From positions 1-13,516 of the forward strand of contig JBBCIV010000264.1 in assembly GCA_037189665.1 (NCBI GenBank): a stretch of DNA of 13,516 bases, given 5' to 3'. This DNA is from BPJO01 sp037189665 (lineage in GTDB: Bacteria > Planctomycetota > Phycisphaerae > Tepidisphaerales > Tepidisphaeraceae). This document shows, piece by piece, positions 1-6,527 of the stretch (its first letter is position 1; every line of letters begins with the position of its first letter). The translations under genes and the position numbers were made by a program. The notes below the pieces were generated by a model. It saw nothing but the letters and a program-made list of their open reading frames with translations. It searched no databases and had not been told where the DNA came from.

Positions 1-235
1 CGTGATATCTTCAGACGAGGTCAGTAGATACGTCTGGCGATGCGGTGCAATAGTCGACCTTACATAACCTTGGCAGATCACCTAAAATACACATAGTTGT
101 GATCAACGTCCAACCCAAGACGCGATGGTGCCGATGAAAACCTCCGTGTCGATGAATCGCTGACAGTTCAGCGTGATCAATGCCGTTCGTCGAGGGGTTT
201 TTCGGCGGCCTGCTAGACGATCGGCAAAGCGATTC

Positions 236-2035
236 TTACAGAGTCAGCGTTACCGACATCCGCGCCGTTTGCGTTTCCAGCACCAACGGCTGGTAGACAC
301 CATTGCGATTGGCGGCGGGCGGGAGCGCCGAGCGCTTGTATTCCGGCGCGAAGGTGACGCGATACTTCGCCCCACTGGCGTGCTGCACGATCGCGCTGCG
401 CTCCGTTTCTTCGATCTTCGTTTCCGCAGCGCCGTCCGTTTGTAGCAACGGGACCGTGAACCGCATCGCCTGCACCGGATGGGGTGACGTCACCTCAGCA
501 TCAATCCGCACTCGCCCCTCGGTCAGGAAATACCGTTGATGGACCACCGCATGGGTCGGCTCATGCGTCCAATTAACGGACAGAACGACTTCCCTCGCTG
601 TTTCGCGTTCGATCTCGGTCTGTACTAAAACGTCCTTGTTGAATGCGGCAAGGTCAGTCCATGTCCCGCCGATGCACCACGACGGACCAATTGCAAAGTC
701 GTGAGGCGGCAGCAGCTCTTTCGGGATATGAAACTTCGGGTGCGACGGAAGCGGCATCGACAGGCCGAGTTCGAGCGGGATACCGGCGCGGTGGAATCGT
801 CCAAGCCCTGTGGCGTCATAGTGCGGGTCGGCCTTCGTATCAATCTCGATCTGCGTGCGACCGACGCTGGCGAAGACCTTGTGGAATGCGTCCTTGAGTT
901 CGAACGCGTAGCCGCCAATTTCCGCGGGCGTTGCGGCGCCTTCTTCGATCGTCTCGTCGGCGAATTGATACGCCAGCGCCAGGCACGAAGCGGTGAAAAG
1001 CATGTACTTTGAATACTTGGAGTATCCCTCGCAGCCATGGGTAGTTGATGGATCGAAGCCGTTCTTGATCTGGCGCATCGGCTGCATATCGAGCCATCGC
1101 AGCATCGACATCGTGTGCACGTGTGCTTGGCGCTTGAACACACGGGCGAGGAGCAGATCGCTGTAGCGATAGCGTCTAGCCGCGATCTCGCACAAGGCGG
1201 CAAGGATCGCCTCCTGAATGTGCAGTTGGTTCGATCGCCCGCCGAACGGAGAGAAACCCTCCGGCGAAACGTAGAGCAGTTGCGCGAACATTCCGAGATC
1301 GAGCATCGATTTCAGTTTTGCCACAGTGGCCGATTCGAATCCCAGTGCGATCGGCGTGGCGATCTGCAAACGTGTCGTGAAATCATACGTGAACGGGTCT
1401 CCGGGATCGCGATACATGCCATGCTCAGAGAAGTGCGTGAACTGCCCGGGCATGTACTTTTCCCAGAACCGCCGGCCCCAGATGAAGACGCTGGGATCCT
1501 TCGGCCCGAGTCCTGCCATCTCGCGCATCGCCTCTCCGGCGGCGGCATACACGGTCCAGTTGCCCAGCGCAAGGAGTTTCGACCCATCAGGCGAAACCTG
1601 CTTGTAGATTTTCTCGCAATCGACGGCCCGAATGTGCTCGGCCCACTGAGCGCGGCGCGGCGAATCGGCGTCGGCCAAGTGCGTGTAAGCCGTCATCAAC
1701 TCGCGCATCCAAAAGTCCGGCCCGTCTCCTTCGCCGCTCGCCAGACGCCGGCAGCACCAGTCCATGCCGCGCAGCACGTGCTCACGCAGTTTCGCGCCGC
1801 GGCCGGCCGACAGCAGGACGGCACCCGGGGCGACGAATCGGCACGAGGTCTGTCCGTGTTCGCTGTTGATGACCGGGTCGATGATCGCCCCATGGTTGTC
1901 CTGCCACGCCACCGCGACGTTAAGGATGCGTTCGATCAGGTCGAGATAAACCGTCCGCGAAATGCCTGTCGGCGGCTGAGGACGGTCGGGCGCGTTCGCG
2001 AGAATGCCGCTAACTCGATCAAGCAGATGTGACAT
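236..2035 (-). CDS. Putative polysaccharide lyase-like protein (alpha/alpha toroid plus beta-sandwich), 599 aa
   Basis: I do not recognise a named family with certainty. Residues about 1-395 are rich in amphipathic helices with paired aromatic and small residues, as in the (alpha/alpha) toroids of heparinase-, alginate- and glucuronan-lyase-like enzymes. Residues about 400-599 are beta-rich with alternating hydrophobics, like the C-terminal beta-sandwich of those lyases. Candidate active-site segments are GGRSNQ (265-270) and HGCEGYSKYSKY (333-344), which supply the Asn, His and Tyr that such lyases commonly use. That role is inferred. There is no signal peptide, so the protein is probably cytoplasmic and would act on imported oligosaccharides. 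The ATG at 2035 follows an AAAGGA-type Shine-Dalgarno sequence about 12 bases upstream. It is the last gene of the leftward series, 48 bases after a truncated pseudopilin and the insertion-sequence scar. An (alpha/alpha) glycoside hydrolase is the main alternative. It is clearly a coding gene; its function is uncertain. Confidence 0.72.
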   Translation of the reverse strand: MSHLLDRVSGILANAPDRPQPPTGISRTVYLDLIERILNVAVAWQDNHGAIIDPVINSEHGQTSCRFVAPGAVLLSAGRGAKLREHVLRGMDWCCRRLASGEGDGPDFWMRELMTAYTHLADADSPRRAQWAEHIRAVDCEKIYKQVSPDGSKLLALGNWTVYAAAGEAMREMAGLGPKDPSVFIWGRRFWEKYMPGQFTHFSEHGMYRDPGDPFTYDFTTRLQIATPIALGFESATVAKLKSMLDLGMFAQLLYVSPEGFSPFGGRSNQLHIQEAILAALCEIAARRYRYSDLLLARVFKRQAHVHTMSMLRWLDMQPMRQIKNGFDPSTTHGCEGYSKYSKYMLFTASCLALAYQFADETIEEGAATPAEIGGYAFELKDAFHKVFASVGRTQIEIDTKADPHYDATGLGRFHRAGIPLELGLSMPLPSHPKFHIPKELLPPHDFAIGPSWCIGGTWTDLAAFNKDVLVQTEIERETAREVVLSVNWTHEPTHAVVHQRYFLTEGRVRIDAEVTSPHPVQAMRFTVPLLQTDGAAETKIEETERSAIVQHASGAKYRVTFAPEYKRSALPPAANRNGVYQPLVLETQTARMSVTLTL

Positions 2036-2083
2036 CGGGCAAAAAATCCTTTCCGAAAGGCTGCTGTCAGCCGGCTTAGTGCA

Positions 2084-2287
2084 TCAGCACGCGTCAAATA
2101 CCTCGTAAAGCGGCTTGTCTGGCATATTTCCGCCTGGGTTCAACTGTACGTAGCTGCCCGTATAGGCGATGACCGAGCCGTCTGTGTAAAGGAGGTTGAG
2201 AAATCGGTACCCGTGAGACAAGAACGTCGCCGAGCCGACACCCTCCACATATGGCCGCACCCATCGGTCGGTGACGATTGAGCGGCG
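2084..2287 (-). pseudogene. C-terminal stump of a second pseudopilin (DUF1559-like)
   Basis: The frame that stops at 2084 encodes a segment clearly paralogous to the C-terminal part of the intact pseudopilin at 2756-3583. It reads RRSIVTDRW, then HGYRFLNLLYTDGSV, then AYTG, against RRAIVSDLW, HGLKYFNVLYTDGSV and PYTG in the intact copy. The N-terminal methylation/transmembrane helix and about two thirds of the protein are missing. Homology stops at the double Arg at 2282-2287. From there the same bases are explained by an oppositely oriented transposase remnant. An ATG at 2317 would give a 77-residue frame, but its first residues are read antisense through the transposase, so I regard that start as fortuitous. 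Gene order suggests this was once a full second pseudopilin gene between the regulator/pseudopilin pair and the lyase-like gene. Whether the stump is still translated is unknown. Confidence 0.75.
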
Positions 2288-2691
2288 CGGCAAGACGATC
2301 GTCTTCGGCATCTTCAAACGCGAGGGACAGGTCTACACCGAGATCGTGCCCGCCTGCTCGAAGAAGACGCTTTTGGCCGTGATTTTGGCAAAATCAGGCC
2401 GAACGGCATCGTGCATTCCGATGGCTGACGAGCCTACTACGGACTGGCGACGTGGGATAGAAGTATTACCGTGTCGACCACGGCTGCGGCGAGTTCACAC
2501 GCAGCCGCCAGCACATCAACGGCATCGAGAAAGCTTTTGGGCTTTGCCAAGCGATGCATGGCGAAGTTCAACGGCCTAGCCCGGCACGCGTTCGTACTGC
2601 ATCTAAAGGAATGCGAGTTTTGTTTCAACCATCGCCGCCAGAGAACCTATATCAAGTAATGTTGAACATGCTCCGGCAGGAGCCGATCTGA
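2282..2691 (+). pseudogene. Degraded IS1595-family (ISXO2-like) transposase remnant
   Basis: The plus strand carries the C-terminal half of an ISXO2-like DDE transposase spread over several frames. From 2283 it reads RRGKTIVFGIFKREGQVYTE. From 2393, in another frame, it reads IRPNGIVHSDG, then a TGA at 2426-2428 where the family has Trp, then RAYYGLATWDRS. A third frame from 2464 reads YYRVDHGCGEFTRSRQHINGIE. After another shift near 2530 it reads GFAKRCMAKFNG and LHLKECEFCFNHRR. A last shift near 2640 gives NLYQVMLNMLRQEPI and stops at 2689-2691. The HSDGW, DHG, HINGIE, FW-GFAK and LKECEFRFNHR blocks are hallmarks of the IS1595 DDE domain. With one nonsense codon and several frameshifts it is dead. 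The N-terminal zinc-ribbon half and the left end are missing, and I could not identify a terminal inverted repeat or target duplication. Confidence 0.88.
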
Positions 2692-2755
2692 CCAATCACG
2701 CCGTTTTTTCTTCCCAAGCCCCTTCATTATTATTCAGTTCTTCTCGGAGGAGAAG

Positions 2756-3583
2756 TCAATTTCGGTCATACTCCCAATAGATGCCGCCTTTGTAGAGAAT
2801 ACCGCCGATGGTGATGTTGTTGTTGGTGCCCAGCGAGTTCAGTGACAGGTTTTCGCGCACGCGGTCTTCCACCATGCGTCCGGTATACGGCGTTACCGAA
2901 CCATCGGTGTAGAGCACGTTGAAATATTTCAGCCCGTGCGCCAGTTGCTTTGCGTCACTGCCGCCGGCGTCGTCATTAAGTGGCCATCGCCACAGGTCAC
3001 TGACGATCGCCCGTCGGGAATAACGTGAGACTTTGACGTTCTGGCGCGGCCGCTCGGGTATCGACGAAGCCCCAGTATGCCCCAGGTTGCGGCTGACAGG
3101 GTTGTAGATGAAAGAACACTCCCGACCGAACGCGGTGGTGGCATCGGGATCGAGCGTACCCCGGGCGGGCCAGGACTGGCGAAAGCGAGCCCCGCGATCG
3201 AGCCCGGGACAGTAGAAAATCCGGTCAGCATGGTAGCTTGCAACCACTTGGCCGTCGGGTCGATAGTTCCCGCCGATATATCCGTCTCGAAACAGCAGGC
3301 CCAGTCCAGTGTATCCTCCAAAGGGATAGTCGATCACCCGCGTCTGCGTGGATTTATACAGATCATTGGGCTGATAGACCACGGGTCCCAAGTCGTTGTT
3401 ATTGATGCGATATGCCGAGAACGCAACCCCGATCTGTCGAAGGTTGCTAGCACACTGGATCCGCTTTGCGGACTCGCGCACCTTCTGCAATGCTGGCATC
3501 AGCATTGCCACCAGAATAGCGATGATTCCGATTACTACGAGTAGTTCAACGAGCGTAAATGCGCTGCGACGAAAAATTGGCAT
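2756..3583 (-). CDS. Prepilin-type N-terminal cleavage/methylation protein (pseudopilin, DUF1559-like)
   Basis: This 275-residue protein starts with a short basic leader (MPIFRRSA), then a classic type IV prepilin signature, FTLVELLVVIGIIAIL, at residues 9-24 with Glu13 as the conserved Glu5 of the mature chain. The position before the cleavage site is Ala8, not the usual Gly, a variant the peptidase is expected to tolerate. The helix is followed by CASNLRQIG (about 45-53) and, near the C-terminus, LYTDGS (224-229), which corresponds to the H...DGSV block seen in DUF1559-like pseudopilins of Planctomycetota and relatives. The ATG at 3583 has GGAGG at 3589-3593 with 5-base spacing. It lies 24 bases after the regulator gene in the same direction, so co-transcription is likely. 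No other type II secretion or pilus gene is present, so it is probably an orphan surface or periplasm-facing protein. Its exact job is unknown; a glycan-related role is inferred from context only. Confidence 0.9.
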   Translation of the reverse strand: MPIFRRSAFTLVELLVVIGIIAILVAMLMPALQKVRESAKRIQCASNLRQIGVAFSAYRINNNDLGPVVYQPNDLYKSTQTRVIDYPFGGYTGLGLLFRDGYIGGNYRPDGQVVASYHADRIFYCPGLDRGARFRQSWPARGTLDPDATTAFGRECSFIYNPVSRNLGHTGASSIPERPRQNVKVSRYSRRAIVSDLWRWPLNDDAGGSDAKQLAHGLKYFNVLYTDGSVTPYTGRMVEDRVRENLSLNSLGTNNNITIGGILYKGGIYWEYDRN

Positions 3584-3588
3584 GACAT

Positions 3589-3593
3589 CCTCC
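3589..3593 (-). promoter_or_regulatory. Shine-Dalgarno sequence of the pseudopilin gene
   Basis: GGAGG on the minus strand lies 5 bases before the ATG at 3583. It fixes that start and shows that the gene has its own strong ribosome binding site within the 24-base gap after the regulator gene. Confidence 0.8.
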
Positions 3594-3607
3594 AGTCTTT
3601 GATCCGT

Positions 3608-4726
3608 CTAAATACTGGTCGTCGCTTCCTGTTGCTGACGACCCTTCAAAGAGACTCCGTGCTCCTCAATGGGCTTTACCTGACTCATTAGGTCCACCGC
3701 GTCACCCAGACGCTGTTGATCGATCAATTCGACGCAAAGCCTCAAGGTTTGGGCCGCGTCGTAGCCGATGCGTTTAAGCGGGATCACGGTGGGCGAAGCC
3801 CACGGAAAATTGCAATGCGTTACCACGTCCATGTCGCCTGGCACGCAGACGCCCGCGTCCATGAGACCGGCGATCACTTGCTCCACCAGGTTGTCGTCGT
3901 AGATGATCAGCCCGTTGGGTCGCTGGGGCTGGCTGGGGTTCATCAGCAGGTGAACCATGTTGCGCGCCAGTTCGGGCGTGCCGACGAACACCTGCTGCCA
4001 CCAGTACGGCTCGTGGTGCATATCGCGGGCAGCCAGCGCGGAGGCAAAATACTGTTGCAGATTGTGCGGGGAAATGCGTTCGCCACCGATGAACGCGATG
4101 TTGCGCCGTCCCTGTTGATGCAGGAAATCGAGGGACTTATCGATGAAGGCGTAGCGGTCATGCCCGACGACCGGTATTCCGGGACCGGCCGCTTCTTCCA
4201 TCAGCGCCACCCGTGGCGGACTGCCGGGCTCCAGCGCCGGGGTGCCGAAGAGACGATCAGGCTCGCCGTCGATGATCAGCCCCGCCAAGCAGTGCGAACG
4301 CAGGTCGCGGATGAGTCGGCGGTAATCCTCAGTTTGCGTTTTGTCGTTAATATCATAGTAGATTGCGATGGTGCGTTCACCTGAAGGATACAGATCGCGG
4401 GCTGCATTGCAGAGCACCGAGGAGAAGCGCCGCCAGTGTTCCCGGTTGTTGGGATGCGAGGCAAGCAGAAGCCCGTAACGCGAGACGTGCGGCGGATTGG
4501 GCGCCACAAAAGTCCCGTTCGGCCCATCGGTATAGACAAAACCGTCGGCGACCAGCCGATCCACCGCCCGCTGAACCGTAACGCTACTGGCCCCGAAGCG
4601 GCGGATCAGATCGCGGCGATTGGGCAGACGCGACCCGCGGGCAATCTGCCCGCGTAAGATCTGACCGCGCAAGGCATCAACGATTGATGACTGCGAAACA
4701 CGGGAATCTTCGCGCAAACGTTCCAT
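3608..4726 (-). CDS. GntR-HTH / LacI-type ligand-binding transcriptional regulator (AraR-like architecture)
   Basis: The 372-residue protein has a GntR-type winged helix at about residues 13-79. This includes the wing-helix blocks LPNRRDLIRRFGASSVTVQ and a turn with NGTFVAP. From about residue 84 to 360 it resembles a LacI/periplasmic-binding-protein ligand domain: a YGLLLAS start, RNIAFIGG in the middle, then NGLIIYDDN and VPGDMDVVTHCN, which match the LacI-family blocks around the effector-binding core and hinge. This combination is that of AraR and related sugar-responsive repressors. It probably binds DNA as a dimer and is released by a sugar or oligosaccharide. The specific ligand cannot be read from the sequence. 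The ATG at 4726 is preceded only by a weak GGAA-like element, so translation may be modest. It heads a probable regulator-pseudopilin unit and is a good candidate to control the divergent promoter region. Confidence 0.9.
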   Translation of the reverse strand: MERLREDSRVSQSSIVDALRGQILRGQIARGSRLPNRRDLIRRFGASSVTVQRAVDRLVADGFVYTDGPNGTFVAPNPPHVSRYGLLLASHPNNREHWRRFSSVLCNAARDLYPSGERTIAIYYDINDKTQTEDYRRLIRDLRSHCLAGLIIDGEPDRLFGTPALEPGSPPRVALMEEAAGPGIPVVGHDRYAFIDKSLDFLHQQGRRNIAFIGGERISPHNLQQYFASALAARDMHHEPYWWQQVFVGTPELARNMVHLLMNPSQPQRPNGLIIYDDNLVEQVIAGLMDAGVCVPGDMDVVTHCNFPWASPTVIPLKRIGYDAAQTLRLCVELIDQQRLGDAVDLMSQVKPIEEHGVSLKGRQQQEATTSI

Positions 4727-4764
4727 AACTTATTCCATTACGTCAAACCGAGTCGAAAACCATA

Positions 4765-4788
4765 CGGGGCGGGGACAATCCCGCCCCG
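4765..4788 (-). terminator. GC-rich hairpin, probable terminator of the PEP-CTERM gene
   Basis: A perfect 9-base inverted repeat (CGGGGCGGG at 4765-4773, CCCGCCCCG at 4780-4788) encloses a 6-base loop. Read leftwards it starts 17 bases after the stop codon of the PEP-CTERM gene and is followed by TATGGTTTT, a short T-run as in an intrinsic terminator. It would separate that gene from the regulator gene downstream, possibly with partial read-through. The T-run is short and begins four bases after the stem, so efficiency is uncertain. Confidence 0.6.
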
Positions 4789-4805
4789 AAGGTAAGCGGA
4801 AACCC

Positions 4806-6137
4806 CTACGATACCGGCTCGCTTCCCCGTCGGCGACGAGCCAGCACCGCAGGGATCACCATACCCAGCAGTACCGCGCTGGCTGGTTCGGGGATGTAGG
4901 TCAGGCGAAGGACATTGCGTGTCTCGGAGTCCGCGCCTACAGCGGTAATGACGCCGAACGACCAGAACGGCAGGTCTTCCGTCGCCAATGTCAGGTTGTT
5001 GATGTCATAGCCGTTGGTGAAGTTACCACCAGTGGTTCCGGTGTACGTTGAATTCGTGGAGATCAGGTCAAACGTCTGGTTCAATGCCGGAACGAATCCG
5101 TCGAGGAGGCCAATATCCAGCGTTCCGACCAGCAGGGTCGCAGTGCCTGATGCGCCCGGACTGTTGATGCCAATTTCGATCGTGCTTACACCACTGAGGC
5201 CGATATCGAAAGCGAGCATGTTGCCGTTATCACCGATGAGCTTCAGTCCACCCTGTGAAGCACCTCCCACCTTGATGACCGCCTCGCTTCCCGAGACGCG
5301 GAGCGTGCCACTGCCTCCGTTGGAGGCATGACCGACGTGAAGACCCGCTTCCAGTAAGACCGTGCCACCACTGATGTTCAGCTCACCATATCCACCATTG
5401 CCGCCGAGCAGGGTGGGATTGCCGGGTGCCCAAAGCTGTCCACCGCTGATATTCATTTCACCTGATCCCGTTCTGCCGATCTCAAGCCGGGTCAGATTAT
5501 CCAACTCGGCAATTCCCGACAGGTTGTAGATACCGACATTTCCCGAGTTCGTGTAGGCAATGCTGACCCGCGCCACAACAGATCCTGCGCTATGATTGAC
5601 GGTTCCCAGAGAGGCACCGTCGCCAACATATAGATGATCGCTGGCAGTACTACCAGTGAAAGTACCTCCGGTGATGCTGAGCGTACCAGCTTCGGCGCGC
5701 CCGACGCGGAATGGTTCGCTGAAATTCACCGTGCCCGACGTGTTGAACACGCTCCCTGCGCCGCCGCTCGCATCGCCGACGGCAAAATTCACGCCCGTAA
5801 ATGCACCGTCAACACCAACATTGATCGCACTGGCGTTGGCGATTCGCGTCCAAGTGTTGATCGTCAGCGAACCGTTTAGCACATCCAGAGTGCTGCCCGC
5901 AGTTGTGCCGACTGCGGGATGGTTGATGAGCAGTTGATTGACGTTGTAACTGTTGCCGTCGTTAATCGTCGCGGTGCCTCCGTTGAGAACGGAAGCCGTT
6001 TCACCCGCACCGGGCACGAGCAAGGTATCCCAGTTTCCGTCAGTGCCCCAATCGCCCGAGGTCACGTTCCAGGTCGCCGCATGGGCAACCAAAGCCGGGG
6101 CCAATACCGCCGTCAACGCTATAAGTTGTCGCCTCAC
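4806..6137 (-). CDS. PEP-CTERM-anchored beta-helix-like surface protein, 443 aa
   Basis: This is a secreted, cell-surface protein. With GTG 6137 as start it begins with a clean Sec signal (basic RRQ, a hydrophobic core at residues 5-18, likely cleavage after AHA at 18-20). A TWNVTSGDW...NWDT segment follows, typical of the start of autotransporter-like repeat proteins in this group. The body is Gly/Ser/Thr/Asn-rich with imperfect repeats built on ISGG or ITGG strands and VGxxxxGxG turns (for example SITGGTF, NISGGQLW, NISGGTVLL), consistent with a right-handed parallel beta-helix. The C-terminus (416-443) is a PEP-CTERM tag: PEPAS, a hydrophobic stretch, then ARRRR. Known PEP-CTERM proteins are processed by an exosortase; none is encoded here. 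An upstream ATG at 6245 would add 36 residues without signal character, so I reject it. Function is unknown; adhesion or glycan binding is plausible. It is divergent from the glycosidase genes. Confidence 0.87.
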   Translation of the reverse strand: MRRQLIALTAVLAPALVAHAATWNVTSGDWGTDGNWDTLLVPGAGETASVLNGGTATINDGNSYNVNQLLINHPAVGTTAGSTLDVLNGSLTINTWTRIANASAINVGVDGAFTGVNFAVGDASGGAGSVFNTSGTVNFSEPFRVGRAEAGTLSITGGTFTGSTASDHLYVGDGASLGTVNHSAGSVVARVSIAYTNSGNVGIYNLSGIAELDNLTRLEIGRTGSGEMNISGGQLWAPGNPTLLGGNGGYGELNISGGTVLLEAGLHVGHASNGGSGTLRVSGSEAVIKVGGASQGGLKLIGDNGNMLAFDIGLSGVSTIEIGINSPGASGTATLLVGTLDIGLLDGFVPALNQTFDLISTNSTYTGTTGGNFTNGYDINNLTLATEDLPFWSFGVITAVGADSETRNVLRLTYIPEPASAVLLGMVIPAVLARRRRGSEPVS

Positions 6138-6145
6138 GATTCTCT

Positions 6146-6151
6146 CTCCTC
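6146..6151 (-). promoter_or_regulatory. Shine-Dalgarno sequence deciding the PEP-CTERM gene start
   Basis: GAGGAG on the minus strand lies 8 bases before GTG 6137. Together with the signal peptide that begins exactly there, it selects the GTG over the longer open frame starting at 6245. Confidence 0.8.
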
Positions 6152-6292
6152 TCGATAAATGCAGGAATCTGAAAAATGTAAATTCCGAGGCACGGCCACC
6201 CACAGAGCCTGTGTGCCATTGACGTCCAGTCCCAATCATTTTCACGCCAAACTACCGCCGATATGATCTACATAACTTAATCCAACAAATGA

Positions 6293-6322
6293 ATCATATA
6301 AACTCTCCTCGCGACACGTCAA
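6293..6322 (-). promoter_or_regulatory. Candidate sigma70-like promoter for the PEP-CTERM gene
   Basis: On the minus strand TTGACG (6317-6322) and TATGAT (6293-6298) are separated by 18 bases. Each matches the consensus at five of six positions. Transcription would start near 6285, giving a leader of about 150 bases before the GTG start. The near-palindrome ATGAATCAT (6289-6297) overlaps the -10 box and could be a repressor site, which is inference. Confidence 0.5.
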
Positions 6323-6403
6323 GAAAAAATTTAGAGTGATCCTCTGCGTATTTTCCGTTAAATTTGCCAACACCCCTTCTTTTTTGATTTTTCCTATCCA
6401 CAA

Positions 6404-6433
6404 TTCAACGCCAACATGATTCACTCGTATAAA
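6404..6433 (+). promoter_or_regulatory. Weak candidate promoter for the glycosidase series
   Basis: TATAAA at 6428-6433 is a good -10 element. The best -35 partner at normal spacing is TTCAAC (6404-6409, 18-base spacer), which fits the consensus poorly. A transcript from here would have a leader of roughly 90 bases. The poor -35 box would suit an activated promoter or another sigma factor. Confidence 0.3.
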
Positions 6434-6516
6434 TGAAAATAGCAGACCATCATGGCGATATCTACGGCGTGATGGCGGCAGGACGTGGCGGAAATACTTG
6501 GATCTCCGAGCGGGTG

Positions 6517-6522
6517 AAGGAG
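6517..6522 (+). promoter_or_regulatory. Shine-Dalgarno sequence deciding the large glycosidase start
   Basis: AAGGAG lies 5 bases before ATG 6528. It selects this ATG over the in-frame TTG at 6498, which lacks an equivalent site. Confidence 0.8.
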
Positions 6523-6527
6523 TTGCG

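Larger units (their letters stand above)
6138..6527. other. Divergent intergenic control region
   Basis: This 390-base gap separates the leftward PEP-CTERM gene from the rightward large glycosidase. It is visibly more AT-rich than its flanks, with a pyrimidine-rich stretch at about 6370-6395. I see no gene in it. It contains a good candidate promoter for the leftward gene and a weaker one for the rightward gene, described separately. TGAATCAT occurs at 6290-6297 and in inverted orientation at 6416-6423 (plus strand ATGATTCA), one copy near each candidate promoter, but an 8-base match is weak evidence. Confidence 0.7.

Noticed and set aside
1..235. A possible tail of an upstream plus-strand gene (open from base 2 to a TAA near 67) and two GTGATCAA copies near 100 and 172.
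   Set aside because: About 21 codons with no recognisable motif, and the short repeat is palindromic and easily due to chance. I see no supported gene or RNA in this stretch.
1115..2032. A 305-codon open frame on the plus strand.
   Set aside because: It is antisense to the lyase-like gene, whose product has coherent secondary-structure patterns, while this frame has none.
2084..2317. A 77-residue small protein starting at ATG 2317.
   Set aside because: Only the part after the double Arg is homologous to pseudopilins. The first ten residues are the antisense of the transposase remnant, so I treat it as a truncated pseudogene.
2740..2755. A small hairpin (CTTCTC, 4-base loop, GAGAAG) directly after the pseudopilin stop codon.
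   Set aside because: The stem is short and no T-run follows in the leftward direction, so I do not call it a terminator.
6138..6245. N-terminal extension of the PEP-CTERM protein from ATG 6245.
   Set aside because: The extra 36 residues would bury the signal peptide, and the GTG at 6137 has the proper ribosome binding site and signal-peptide start.
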